Of a stretch of DNA of 64,000 nucleotides, positions 22,189 to 30,243 are shown piece after piece (position 1 is the stretch's first letter; every line of letters starts with the position of its first letter). The stretch is from the NCBI RefSeq assembly GCF_900105785.1, contig NZ_LT629799.1, positions 248,001 through 312,000 of the forward strand, given 5' to 3'. Source of the DNA: Microlunatus sagamiharensis (GTDB taxonomy: Bacteria; Actinomycetota; Actinomycetes; Propionibacteriales; Propionibacteriaceae). Made by a program: the position numbers and the translations under genes. The notes under the pieces were generated by a model. It made no database searches. It saw only the letters and a list, made by a program, of their open reading frames with translations, and was not told the DNA's origin.

Positions 22189-23037
22189 ATGACCGATGTT
22201 GCAAAAACCAGTCCGGAACTCTCGGCCGACCTCGACGACGAGGCCCGCACGATCGTCGACGGCCTCTACGGCGACGGCATCGTCGCCCGCAAGGGCGCGT
22301 TCCCGACGGCGTGGGTCGACCGGCTGAACGCCGACGTCCTGGCCGCCTTCGAGGAGGCGCGCGGGCGTGAGGGCGGGGCCGTGAGCCGCGGGCCGGAGCG
22401 CTGGTACGTCGAGGTCCACCCCGAGCAGCTGAGCGGGTTCGTCGACCTGGTGACGCACCCGTGGGTGACGAAGGTTTGCGAGACCGTCCTCGGCCCCGAC
22501 TACCAGATCGTCGAGATCGGCTTCGACATCCCGTTCGCCGGCGCGAAGAACCAGCCCTGGCACCGCGACTTCCCGTCGCCGCCGGAGACCTACGAGCAGC
22601 ACCGGCTGACGTCGCTGGCCTTCAACGTGACCACGGTGGACACCACCGAGGACATGGGGCCGTTCAACATCTCGCTCGGCACGCAGTTCGAGAGCGGGCT
22701 GGAGTTCAACCACCAGCAGTTCCCGGACGAGGCGGAGTGGCCGCGCTACGAGGGGGGCAGCGTCTACAAGATGCCCCAGCGCGGCGACATCTCGGCCCGA
22801 TCGGCCCTGACCATCCACCGCGGCACCGCGAACCGCTCCGCGCTGGCGCGCCCCGTCGTCGTCCTCGGCGTCGACGCGCCGGGCGCCGGGCACGACGAGC
22901 TGCACGACATGATGGTGACGAAGGCGTACCACGACGCGCTGCCCGAGGACCTCGAGCGCCACCTGCACGCCCGCGTGGTCGACGAGCTCGTGCCGATCGT
23001 CCAGAAGCACGACATCGAGGGCCTGGTGATGGGCTGA
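22189..23037 (+). CDS. PhyH-type Fe(II)/2-oxoglutarate-dependent oxygenase
   Basis: A 282-residue protein of the phytanoyl-CoA dioxygenase superfamily. The iron-binding facial triad can be placed at His125 and Asp127 (WHRDF) and His210 (TIHRGTANRS), with the following Arg as the likely 2-oxoglutarate anchor. The core is the usual double-stranded beta-helix with hydrophobic strands between. Members hydroxylate lipids, amino acids or secondary metabolites, and nothing here fixes the substrate. It stands alone between metG and a PPOX gene. ATG 22189 is favoured by the TACGAT hexamer 7 bases before it. Confidence 0.85.
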   Translation: MTDVAKTSPELSADLDDEARTIVDGLYGDGIVARKGAFPTAWVDRLNADVLAAFEEARGREGGAVSRGPERWYVEVHPEQLSGFVDLVTHPWVTKVCETVLGPDYQIVEIGFDIPFAGAKNQPWHRDFPSPPETYEQHRLTSLAFNVTTVDTTEDMGPFNISLGTQFESGLEFNHQQFPDEAEWPRYEGGSVYKMPQRGDISARSALTIHRGTANRSALARPVVVLGVDAPGAGHDELHDMMVTKAYHDALPEDLERHLHARVVDELVPIVQKHDIEGLVMG

Positions 23038-23086
23038 CGGCTCGTCCCGCGCGGAGGGTCCTGCCGCGCGGAGGGCGGGCAGCGGG

Positions 23087-23092
23087 TAGAAC
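23087..23092 (+). promoter_or_regulatory. Putative -10 (TAGAAC) of a leaderless PPOX mRNA
   Basis: TAGAAC is followed by 6 bases and GTG 23099. The last base departs from the TAnnnT pattern, so this is weaker than the other examples. A GGAG overlaps the spacer but is too close to the start to act as a ribosome site. Confidence 0.45.
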
Positions 23093-23098
23093 GGAGAC

Positions 23099-23491
23099 GT
23101 GACTCTCCCCGACGACCTGCTCGCCCTCCTGCGCGGCGCCGCCCCCTGCTTCGTGGCGACCGTCATGCCCGACGGGTCGCCCCAGCTCACGCAGACCTGG
23201 GTCGACACCGACGGCGAGAACGTCGTGATCAACACCGTCGAGGGTTTCCAGAAGGTCCGCAACCTGCGCCGCGACCCGCGCGTCTCGCTGAACGTCTGCG
23301 ACCCGGCCGACGTGAACCGCTACTTCGAGGTCCGCGGTCACGTCGTCGGCATCACCGACGAAGGCGGCTGGGACCACATCGAGGCGCTGTCCCAGCGCTA
23401 CACCGGCGGGCCGTACCAGAACTACGGCGGACGTCCGAGCACCCGCCTCGTCGTCACGATCGCCGTCGACAAGGTTCGCTCGCCCTACTGA
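23099..23491 (+). CDS. PPOX-class flavin/F420-dependent oxidoreductase
   Basis: A 130-residue split-barrel protein of the pyridoxamine-5'-phosphate-oxidase-like family. The conserved opening FVATVMPDGSPQLTQTWVD, the strand VVINTVEGFQKVRNLRRDPRVSL and the EVRGHVVGITDEGG segment are typical of actinobacterial F420- or FMN-binding members (TIGR03618-like). Such enzymes reduce varied metabolites, and the substrate is unknown. GTG 23099 is the only plausible start. Confidence 0.85.
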   Translation: MTLPDDLLALLRGAAPCFVATVMPDGSPQLTQTWVDTDGENVVINTVEGFQKVRNLRRDPRVSLNVCDPADVNRYFEVRGHVVGITDEGGWDHIEALSQRYTGGPYQNYGGRPSTRLVVTIAVDKVRSPY

Positions 23492-23530
23492 TCCCGGCGC
23501 GGGACCCGGCCTCGCCACCTCGGCAGCACC

Positions 23531-23587
23531 CTCTCGTGCGCTCCTGCTAGCCTTTCCATAGCAACGCTAAACAAAAACGCACGAGAG
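23531..23587. promoter_or_regulatory. Nested inverted repeats upstream of an MFS exporter gene
   Basis: CTCTCGTGCG (23531-23540) and CGCACGAGAG (23578-23587) are perfect reverse complements flanking an unusually AT-rich stretch. That stretch holds a second palindrome, TAGC-AAC-GCTA, at 23559-23569. It may be a repressor operator or a hairpin in the leader. It begins 40 bases after the PPOX stop and ends 14 bases before the exporter ATG. Confidence 0.55.
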
Positions 23588-23601
23588 GCGAGGAACAGGG
23601 C

Positions 23602-24876
23602 ATGGCACACGGCACGACGGGCAGCGCGAGCGCGGGAAGCATCCTGCACCAGCCGAGATCGGTCTGGGCCGTGGCCTTCGCGTGCGTCATCGCCTTCATG
23701 GGCATCGGCCTGGTCGACCCGATCCTGCCGGCGATCAGCGCCGAGCTGGGCGCCACGACGGCCGAGACCGAGCTGCTGTTCACCAGCTACCTGCTCGTGA
23801 CCGGGCTGGCCATGTTCTTCACGAGCTTCGTCTCGAGCCGGATCGGCGCCAAGCCCACCCTGCTCGTCGGGCTGGCGCTGATCGTGGTCTTCGCCGCGCT
23901 GGCCGGGGCGAGCGGCTCGGTCAACGAGGTCATCGGCTTCCGCGCGGGCTGGGGCCTGGGCAACGCGCTGTTCATCTCGACCGCGCTGGCCACCATCGTC
24001 GGCGCGGCCAGCGGCGGCGCCGACCGCGCGATCATCCTCTACGAGGCCGCCCTCGGCCTCGGCATCGCCGTGGGCCCGCTGCTGGGCGGCGCGCTGGGCA
24101 GCATCAGCTGGCGCGGGCCGTTCTTCGGCACCGCGGTGCTGATGGCGATCGGGCTCGTCGCCATCGTGGCGCTGCTGGGCAAGGTGCCGGCCCCGACGAC
24201 CCGGGTGCCGCTGTCGGCGACGTTCCGGGCGCTGCGGCACCGCGCCCTGCTGACACTGGGGCTGGCGGCGCTGTTCTACAACTTCGGCTTCTTCACGCTG
24301 CTCGCCTACACCCCGTTCCCGCTGGAGGCGGCGGCCGAGGCGTCGGGCTACGCCGACTTCGGCGCCCACGAGCTCGGCCTGATCTTCTGCGGCTGGGGCC
24401 TGTGCGTCGCGATCACGTCGGTCTTCGTGGCCCCGCGGCTCACCGCGCGGTTCGGTCGGCAGCGCACCCTGTACGCGATGCTCGTGCTGCTCGCCCTCGA
24501 CCTCGCGGCGATGGCCCTGCTGTCCGACCGCTTCTGGGTCCTCGTCGGCTGCACGATCGGGGGCGGGCTCTTCCTCGGCGTGATGAACACCGTGCTCACC
24601 GAGTCCGTCATGGAGGCCACCGAGCTCCCGCGTGCGGTGGCCTCGTCCACCTACTCCGGGATCCGCTTCGTCGGCGGTGCGATCGCGCCGGCGCTCGCGG
24701 GTGTCCTGTCCGCCTCGCTCAGCCCGGCCGCCCCGTACGTCGTCGGCGCCGTCGCACTCGTGGTCTCGATCGGCGTGCTGATCCTCGGGCGCCGCCACCT
24801 CGCGCACCTCGACGCCGAGCCCGAGGCCGAGACCCTGCGCGAGCAGGCCGCCGTCCTGACCGCCGCCGACAGCTGA
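23602..24876 (+). CDS. MFS transporter (multidrug-efflux type)
   Basis: A 424-residue major facilitator protein with about twelve hydrophobic helices. It opens with a short polar tail and then helix 1 with GIGLVDPILPAIS, followed by helices 2 to 4 including a motif-A-like loop (SSRIGAKPTLLVG). The central loop carries the second-half motif RLTARFGRQRT. The pattern resembles Bcr/EmrD-like drug exporters, but the substrate is unknown. ATG 23602 follows a GAGGAACAGGGC stretch. No regulator gene is adjacent, although the region upstream has operator-like palindromes. Confidence 0.88.
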   Translation: MAHGTTGSASAGSILHQPRSVWAVAFACVIAFMGIGLVDPILPAISAELGATTAETELLFTSYLLVTGLAMFFTSFVSSRIGAKPTLLVGLALIVVFAALAGASGSVNEVIGFRAGWGLGNALFISTALATIVGAASGGADRAIILYEAALGLGIAVGPLLGGALGSISWRGPFFGTAVLMAIGLVAIVALLGKVPAPTTRVPLSATFRALRHRALLTLGLAALFYNFGFFTLLAYTPFPLEAAAEASGYADFGAHELGLIFCGWGLCVAITSVFVAPRLTARFGRQRTLYAMLVLLALDLAAMALLSDRFWVLVGCTIGGGLFLGVMNTVLTESVMEATELPRAVASSTYSGIRFVGGAIAPALAGVLSASLSPAAPYVVGAVALVVSIGVLILGRRHLAHLDAEPEAETLREQAAVLTAADS

Positions 24877-24894
24877 GGCGCGCGGGGGTCTCGC

Positions 24895-25752
24895 CTAGCG
24901 CTCCACGAAGCCGGTGACCACCGCGGCCATGTCGTCCGCCCCGTGGCCCTTCTCCGCCGCGGCGTCGAAGCGGCCCAGCACGGCGTCGGTGAGCGCGGTC
25001 GAAGTGCTCGAGCGCCGCTCGGCCTCGCGGATCAGCCCGAAGTCCTTGCGCACCCCGTCGAGCGCGAACGACGGCGGGTAGTCCTGCGCGATCATCATCC
25101 CGCCCTTGACGTGCACGTACGGCGAGTCGCTCGCCCCGCCGTCGAGGGCGTCGAGGAACAGCGCCGGGTCGAGCCCGAGCTGCGTCGCCAGCGCGACCGA
25201 CTGGCCGACGGCCGCGGTGAGGGTGCCGACGAACGAGTTGCACACGAGCTTGAGCGCCGAGCCGCGGCCGGGCTCCTCGCCGACCCAGATCGTCTTGGAC
25301 CCCATCGCCTCGAACGCGGGGGCGACGCACTCCCGCAGCTCCCCGGCCCCGGCCGCGAGGAAGACCAGCGAGCCCTGCTCGGCCGGCTGCTTGGTGCCGA
25401 GCACCGGCGCGTCGACGAAGGGCGCCCCGAACCCGCTCGCGAGGTCGGCGGCCTCGCCGGTCCCGTCGAGGCCGATCGTGCTCGCTTGCACCCACACCGG
25501 CCCGTGCTCGGCCGCGGGCAGGGCCTCGCGCATCACCGCGAGCACCGCCTCGGTGTCGAAGAGCATCAGGACGACCACGTCGGCGTCGGCGACCGCCTCA
25601 CCCGCCGAGGCGCACACCCGCGCGCCGTCCTCGGCCAGGGGTTCGGCCTTATCGGGCGACCGGTTCCAGGCGTTCACCTCGATGCCCGCCCGCAGCAACG
25701 AGCGGGCCATGCCCGCACCCATGACACCCGTCCCCAGCACCGCGACTCGCAT
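24895..25752 (-). CDS. 3-hydroxyisobutyrate dehydrogenase-like NAD(P)-dependent oxidoreductase
   Basis: A 285-residue beta-hydroxyacid dehydrogenase. The N-terminal Rossmann motif is VLGTGVMGAGMA. The substrate-binding FVDAPVLGTKQPAEQGSL follows, and the catalytic lysine lies in LKLVCNSFVG. Relatives act on 3-hydroxyisobutyrate, tartronate semialdehyde, glyoxylate or imines; valine catabolism is one option. ATG 25752 is chosen because GGAGG stands 9 bases before it, whereas the ATG at 25761 touches the ribosome site. It converges on the MFS gene with 18 bases between. Confidence 0.85.
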   Translation of the reverse strand: MRVAVLGTGVMGAGMARSLLRAGIEVNAWNRSPDKAEPLAEDGARVCASAGEAVADADVVVLMLFDTEAVLAVMREALPAAEHGPVWVQASTIGLDGTGEAADLASGFGAPFVDAPVLGTKQPAEQGSLVFLAAGAGELRECVAPAFEAMGSKTIWVGEEPGRGSALKLVCNSFVGTLTAAVGQSVALATQLGLDPALFLDALDGGASDSPYVHVKGGMMIAQDYPPSFALDGVRKDFGLIREAERRSSTSTALTDAVLGRFDAAAEKGHGADDMAAVVTGFVER

Positions 25753-25809
25753 GCTTGTCATCCTCCCAGGTGACAAAAACCGGGTGATGTGCGCGATCGC
25801 CCGCGCGCC

Positions 25810-25829
25810 GCTCAGGTTCTCCTTAGGGT
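25810..25829 (+). promoter_or_regulatory. Promoter of Tat protein A (GCTCAGG-N7-TAGGGT)
   Basis: GCTCAGG at 25810-25816 and TAGGGT at 25824-25829 recur with identical spacing upstream of the paralogous gene at 26715. TAGGGT is the probable -10 hexamer. GCTCAGG is too close to be a classical -35 and may be an activator or extended -10 element. Confidence 0.55.
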
Positions 25830-25880
25830 GGCGGCGGCGCGGGGCCGGGTGGGCTCCGCCGACACTCGGAGGAGCTCCCC

Positions 25881-26546
25881 ATGACCGACATCGTCCCCAC
25901 CGCCGTCGACCAGGCGGCCCTGCAACGCCGCGGCTTCCTGCGGGGCGGCGCGCTGCTCGCCGCCGCCGCCGGAGGGGCGGTCGCCGCGACCGTCGCCGGC
26001 CCGGCCCCCGCCCAGGCCGCCGAGGGTGACGTCGTCACCGCCAGCTTCGGCTTCACGCCCTTGCGCTACCTGGACACCCGGACGGCCGACGGGCGGGCGC
26101 TGATCGTGGGCTCCTCGAAGTCGGCGTTCGACTCCAAGCACCGGCTGAGGAAGAACGCGTGGCTGGACGTCGCGGTCTTCCCCGCCGACGAGCCGGGCAT
26201 CGACGTCATCGCCGCCTACGTCAACGTGGGCAGCCGGGCCTCGACGGCCAAGGGCACGCTGCTCGTGACCGACCCGGAGGGCGGCAAGTCGTCCGCCTGG
26301 ACCATGCACTACGGCAAGGGCGCGGAGGTCAACAACTCCGCGATCGTCGCCGTGAGCGTGGACGAGAGCGGCACCTTCTGGACCGTGCGGATCTACGCCG
26401 GCTCGGTGACGCACGTCGTCCTCGACCTCACCGGCGTGTCCGCCTCGGTCACGGTCGACGCGGGCGAGGAGCGGGCCGCCGGACGCGCCACGGCCCGCGG
26501 CGCGCGCGCCCGCGTGACCCGGGCCGCGCAGTCGCTCGGTCGTTGA
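25881..26546 (+). CDS. Tat-exported protein A of unknown function
   Basis: A 221-residue secreted protein. The twin-arginine signal RRGFLRGGALLAAAAGG lies at residues 17-33 and ends at an AQA-type cleavage site near residue 47. The mature part is beta-rich and contains YLDTRTADGR, a motif seen in actinobacterial surface proteins. It also has the segment AYVNVGSRASTAKGTLLV, matched in its neighbour. The C-terminus is an Ala/Arg-rich tail. GGAGGAG precedes ATG 25881. It is a tandem paralogue of the gene at 26715 with the same signal peptide and promoter. The function is not known; a cell-surface structural role is an inference. Confidence 0.85.
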   Translation: MTDIVPTAVDQAALQRRGFLRGGALLAAAAGGAVAATVAGPAPAQAAEGDVVTASFGFTPLRYLDTRTADGRALIVGSSKSAFDSKHRLRKNAWLDVAVFPADEPGIDVIAAYVNVGSRASTAKGTLLVTDPEGGKSSAWTMHYGKGAEVNNSAIVAVSVDESGTFWTVRIYAGSVTHVVLDLTGVSASVTVDAGEERAAGRATARGARARVTRAAQSLGR

Positions 26547-26648
26547 CCGAGAAGGCGAGCCTCGCACCGGTGCGCCGCTCCCGGCGGCGTACCGGTGCCG
26601 TCCAGGGACAGCCGGGTCCGGGCCAGTCGGCCCGAACCGCCACGAGTC

Positions 26649-26668
26649 GCTCAGGAAATGCTTAGGGT
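26649..26668 (+). promoter_or_regulatory. Promoter of Tat protein B (GCTCAGG-N7-TAGGGT)
   Basis: GCTCAGG at 26649-26655 and TAGGGT at 26663-26668 repeat the promoter of the upstream paralogue exactly in spacing. The intervening bases differ, which suggests that the two elements are functional rather than a simple recent duplication. Confidence 0.55.
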
Positions 26669-26714
26669 GACTCTGCTCGAGGCGCAGTGGCCTCGACCGA
26701 TCCGAGGAGCACTT

Positions 26715-27629
26715 GTGACCGATCCCGTCCCGTCCGCCGACGACGCGGCCCTCCAGCGCCGCCGCTTCCTGCGCGGGGGAGCCCTGCTGGCCGCCGCGGC
26801 CGGCGGAGCCGTCGCCGCGAGCGCGAGCAGCGCGCTCCCGGCGGCGGCCGCGGAGCCCGTCGAGTACGTCCGGCTCGGCGGTGAGAGCACCAGCTCCGCG
26901 ACGACCGCGCTCAGCACCAGCGGAGCCGACCTGGCGGCGCTGCAGGTCTCGAACCCCCTCGGTGCTGCACTGCGGCTCGTCCCCGTCGGCGAGAACATCC
27001 CGGAGTACTACGGTCTCCCGCTCGGCAGCGTGGTCAACACCGAGTACGGGCCCTTCATCAGCGTCGCGGACGAGGACCGCGGTTCGTTCATGACCTACCT
27101 CGTCACGGGGGAGGACCTCGTCGACGTGCCGAGGTCGAGGGCGTTCACCCCGACCAGGGCCTGGGACTCCAAGAAGAAGCAGGGGACCGTCGTGGGCACC
27201 TCGGGCTCGGGTGCGCTCGACTCGAAGGGCCGCCTCGTCAAGGGTCACTGGGTCGACGTGAAGGTCGCCGACACCGATCTGGACACCTACCCGATCGCCG
27301 CGTTCGTGACCCTCGGCAGCAGCGGGTCGACGAAGGACGGGTACCTGAACGTCTGGGGGTCCGGCAACCGCCCGTCCGGCACGATCTCGCTCTCCTTCCT
27401 CAAGGGCAAGACCCTGTCCGGCGCCGCCTACTCCCAGCTCGCGCTGAACCGGGGGAAGAAGGCATTCACGGTCCGGGTGTACGCGTCCCAGACCACCTAC
27501 GTCACGCTCGACGTCAGCGGCCTGACCGCACACGCCTATCCCGGCCCCGACTTCGGCGACGACAGCGCTCGTCGCGGGGTGCAGCGCGGCGAGCGGACCC
27601 GGCAGAGCAGGACGAGCGCACCGCGCTGA
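26715..27629 (+). CDS. Tat-exported protein B, paralogue of protein A
   Basis: A 304-residue secreted protein. Its first 35 residues mirror the neighbour, with ALQRRRFLRGGALLAAAAGG as the twin-arginine signal. The mature region is longer, with an extra segment of about 85 residues before the shared part (SRAFTPTRAWDSKKKQG, then AAFVTLGSSGSTKDGYL). TPTRAWDSK replaces the LDTRTADG of protein A. The tail is Arg/Ser-rich. GTG 26715 is set by GAGGAG 6 bases upstream. The pair may form a surface assembly, but no enzyme motif is visible. Confidence 0.83.
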   Translation: MTDPVPSADDAALQRRRFLRGGALLAAAAGGAVAASASSALPAAAAEPVEYVRLGGESTSSATTALSTSGADLAALQVSNPLGAALRLVPVGENIPEYYGLPLGSVVNTEYGPFISVADEDRGSFMTYLVTGEDLVDVPRSRAFTPTRAWDSKKKQGTVVGTSGSGALDSKGRLVKGHWVDVKVADTDLDTYPIAAFVTLGSSGSTKDGYLNVWGSGNRPSGTISLSFLKGKTLSGAAYSQLALNRGKKAFTVRVYASQTTYVTLDVSGLTAHAYPGPDFGDDSARRGVQRGERTRQSRTSAPR

Positions 27630-27683
27630 GAGCCGTCCGAGCGCAACCGAGGTGGATCGCGCGCCGGACCTTCCTGCGCTCCG

Positions 27684-27689
27684 TAGGCT
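27684..27689 (+). promoter_or_regulatory. Putative -10 (TAGGCT) upstream of the DUF2256/DUF3253 gene
   Basis: TAGGCT identical to the metG hexamer is followed by 6 bases and a GTG at 27696. That GTG is not in frame with the DUF gene and closes after 21 codons. The promoter-like spacing suggests that the true start may be here, with a frameshift in between. Confidence 0.4.
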
Positions 27690-27856
27690 GATGCCGTGCT
27701 GATCCCTCGAACCTCCGCCGGTCTGGTCGTGACGACCAGACGCGGTGGGCCGGGCCGCTGACCCACCGGCGCGGGTCCGGGGACGACGGTCACGCGGATC
27801 GCCCCGAGGACAAGACCTGCGCGAGCTGTGGGCGCCGGATCGAGTGGCGGCGCTCG

Positions 27857-28159
27857 ATGGCCAAGAACTGGGACGACGTCCGCTACTGCAGCGAGGCCTG
27901 CCGGCGCCGCAAGATCACGTCGGTCGACCGCCGCCTCGAGGAGCTGCTGCGCGCGCTCGTCGAGCGCGCGGGGCGCGCCGGTGTCGACCCCGACGAGGCG
28001 GCGCGCTGCGTCGACCCGGAGGCGTGGAAGCAGCTGCACGAGCCGGCGCGGCGCGCCGCCCGGCGTCTGGTGGCCGCCGGGGCCGCCGAGATGGTCCAGG
28101 GCGGCCGGGTCGTGGACCCCTCGACGGCCAAGGGCGAGGTTCGCCTGCGCGGCGTCTGA
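27857..28159 (+). CDS. DUF2256/DUF3253 protein, 5' end uncertain (possible frameshift)
   Basis: From ATG 27857 the product is 100 residues: the end of a DUF2256 zinc motif (VRYCSEACRRRK) and a DUF3253 helical domain ending EVRLRGV. The same frame upstream encodes the other half of the zinc site (KTCASCGRRIEW, from about 27812), so the real protein must begin earlier. The frame is open back to a TGA at 27689 but contains no ATG, GTG or TTG before 27857, only a CTG at 27758. Either CTG is used, a one-base indel breaks the gene, or the short form is made. The function of both domains is unknown. Confidence 0.6.
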   Translation: MAKNWDDVRYCSEACRRRKITSVDRRLEELLRALVERAGRAGVDPDEAARCVDPEAWKQLHEPARRAARRLVAAGAAEMVQGGRVVDPSTAKGEVRLRGV

Positions 28160-28175
28160 GCCCTAGGTGGGGCTC
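28158..28175 (+). terminator. Short hairpin at the end of the DUF3253 gene
   Basis: GAGCCC and GGGCTC, 6-base arms with a 6-base loop, start at the stop codon itself. A simple terminator is likely. The remaining bases to 28408 hold no gene that I can support. Confidence 0.4.
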
Positions 28176-28408
28176 TGGCGGCGGCCGGCGGAGCGCCGGG
28201 CACCGGCGACCTTGCCGAGCGTGGTAAAACGTTCAAGAGGCTCGGGCCGCAGCGTCGTCCCGGGCTCGGCGACCGGCTGCGACGAGGACGACGCGGGCCC
28301 CGGCCCTCCCGACACGCACCCGAACGAGATCCCGCCACGTCCCCCGTACGCCTCGCCGCCTCCCGCCTGGCCGCATCACGCCTCGCCACGTCGCTCCCGC
28401 TGGCGCTC

Positions 28409-29632
28409 GTGTGGCGCGACCGCTTCCACCGCTCCGCGCTGCTGGCGCTGTTCTTCTCCGGGATGGCGACCTCGGTGGCGATGCCGCAGCTGACGACCTT
28501 CTTCGTCACCGACCTCGGAGCCACGCTGCCGCAGGCCGGGCTCTACTACCTGACCAACGTCACCGCGCCGGTCGTCGGGTTCGCCCTCGGCCGGCTCTCC
28601 GACCGGCAGGCCGACCGGCTCACCCTCTTCCGGATCGGGGCCGTGGTCGGGGCGGCGGGCTGGCTGGCGATGGGCCTGTCGACGCAGCTGTGGATGCCGT
28701 TCGTCGTGAGCGTGCTCGCCCTCGGCGTCGCCGGCGCGGCCGGGGCCCAGGTGTACGCGGCCGTGCGCGACGAGCTCAGCCGCCGGCCCTCGCGCGGGGA
28801 CGCCGAGGTCATCTCGACGGTCCGGATGGGCTTCACCCTCGGCTGGGTCGTTGGCCCGGTGCTCGGCAGCGTCGTGGGCGGCGCCTTCGGGCTGCGCGCG
28901 GTGCTCTTCGTGACCGCGGCGCTGGCCGCCCTGCAGCTGGTGCCGATGATCGGGGTCAAGGCGCCGCGCTTCGTCCGCACCCTCGCGCCCGACGAGCCGG
29001 TGGCGGCCCCGCCCAGCCGACGGGCCTCACGGCGGGCCCTGATGCCGCTGCTCGCGTTCTGCGGCCTGGCCATGGTCGCGTGCTGCGGCGACACGGTGAA
29101 GTTCGCCTACCTGCCGCTCTACATGAGCGAGCAGCTGCATCTGCCGGCCCTCACCCGCGGCCTCGTCATCGGGCTGCAGCCGGTCTGCGAGCTGCTGCTG
29201 ATGCCGCTCGCCGCCGCCCTGGCGAGCCGGCACGGCGCGATGAAGGTCGTCATGGTCGGCACGGTCTGCTCCGTGCTCGCCCACCTCGCGTACGCGACGA
29301 GCACGAGCGTGACCGGCCTGGTGCTGGCCCAGGTGCTGCTCTCAGCGATGTGGGCTGCCCTGGCCGGGCTCGGCGTCACCGTTGCGCAGGACCTCTACCC
29401 GGAGGGCGTCGGGCTCGCGTCGTCGACGTTCATGAGCTCGATCGTCTTCGCCTCGACCGTCGGCGGCCTCGTCGGCAGCGTCTTCGTCACCGGCCTCGGC
29501 ATCCCGCACGTCTTCGTCGTGCCCGCCGTCCTCAGCGCGCTGGCGCTGGTCGGGATGGCCGTGCTCGCGCGCCGCTCGGGTCGTCCGTCGGCGCCCGAGC
29601 CCCTCGTGGCGCAGACCGTCTCGGCGTCCTAG
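28409..29632 (+). CDS. MFS transporter (sugar-efflux SetA/SotB-like)
   Basis: A 407-residue major facilitator protein with about twelve helices. Helix 1 starts SALLALFFSGMATSVAMPQL. The helix 2-3 loop has the motif-A-like GRLSDRQADRL, and helix 4 carries VRDELSRRP followed by MGFTLGWVVGPVLGS. The pattern resembles sugar efflux transporters. GTG 28409 is the only start codon I find in the frame, without a ribosome site, so the N-terminus is uncertain. Its stop overlaps the stop of the convergent kinase gene by three bases. Confidence 0.82.
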   Translation: MWRDRFHRSALLALFFSGMATSVAMPQLTTFFVTDLGATLPQAGLYYLTNVTAPVVGFALGRLSDRQADRLTLFRIGAVVGAAGWLAMGLSTQLWMPFVVSVLALGVAGAAGAQVYAAVRDELSRRPSRGDAEVISTVRMGFTLGWVVGPVLGSVVGGAFGLRAVLFVTAALAALQLVPMIGVKAPRFVRTLAPDEPVAAPPSRRASRRALMPLLAFCGLAMVACCGDTVKFAYLPLYMSEQLHLPALTRGLVIGLQPVCELLLMPLAAALASRHGAMKVVMVGTVCSVLAHLAYATSTSVTGLVLAQVLLSAMWAALAGLGVTVAQDLYPEGVGLASSTFMSSIVFASTVGGLVGSVFVTGLGIPHVFVVPAVLSALALVGMAVLARRSGRPSAPEPLVAQTVSAS

Positions 29633-30243
29633 ACGCCGCGGACCACCCGCAGCGCCTCGGCCATCCCCACCGGGCGGCAGCCGCTGGCCAGGGCGCGACG
29701 CCGCAGCGCCGGCTCGGCCCGGAACAGCGCCACCCCGCGCCGCAGCAGCACCGGCAGCGGCTTGCGGTGCTCCGAGACGTCGCGGACGAAGCGGAACAGC
29801 AGCGTCTGGACCCGCGGCCGGTCGAGGTAGAGCGCGTCCATGGCGATCCCGGCGGCCCGGCAGCCCGGCACCACCTCGGGGGCGAAGAGCCCCTCGGCGA
29901 CGAACGTCGACGCCCCGCCGAGGTCGACGGTGCGCGTCCCCGTACGCCGGCTGGCGGAGATGTCGTAGACGGGCACCTCGGCCCGGCCGGTCGTGCACAG
30001 GTCGACGAGCGCGGCCACGGCCGCAACGAAGTCCCAGCTGCCGACGTCGTCCCAGTCCACCGCCGGCTCCTCGCCGGCGCCCACCGTGGTCGTCGTCCGC
30101 GGGTTCGCCGGGTCGTCCTCGTCGCGGTAGAAGTCGTCGAGGTTGACCCGCGGGCACCCCACGGCCGACACGAGCCGCGACTTGCCGCTGCCCGACGGTC
30201 CCGCGAGCAGCACGAGCCTCGCGGGAGCGGGGCTAATAGCCAC
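29629..30243 (-). CDS. Uridine-kinase-like P-loop ATPase
   Basis: A 204-residue P-loop protein with Walker A GPSGSGKS at residues 15-22, an LDDFYRDEDDP segment like the DDFY of uridine kinases, and a VAEGLFAPEV region like their FEGIFAL strand. It probably phosphorylates a nucleoside or a related small molecule, but the acceptor is not proven. GTG 30243 lies within the last bases of the upstream aldehyde-dehydrogenase-like gene (11-base overlap). It is thus the last gene of the deoC operon, consistent with nucleoside metabolism. Confidence 0.78.
   Translation of the reverse strand: MAISPAPARLVLLAGPSGSGKSRLVSAVGCPRVNLDDFYRDEDDPANPRTTTTVGAGEEPAVDWDDVGSWDFVAAVAALVDLCTTGRAEVPVYDISASRRTGTRTVDLGGASTFVAEGLFAPEVVPGCRAAGIAMDALYLDRPRVQTLLFRFVRDVSEHRKPLPVLLRRGVALFRAEPALRRRALASGCRPVGMAEALRVVRGV

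Noticed and set aside
28216-28245. AAAACGTTCAAG stretch as a LacI-type operator before the sugar-efflux MFS gene
   Set aside because: Only a 6-base AACGTT core is symmetric, the flanks do not pair, and no LacI-family gene is near.
29629-29632. Overlapping stop codons of the MFS gene and the convergent kinase gene as a regulatory overlap
   Set aside because: Three-base overlap of convergent stops is common in compact genomes and carries no further signal here.
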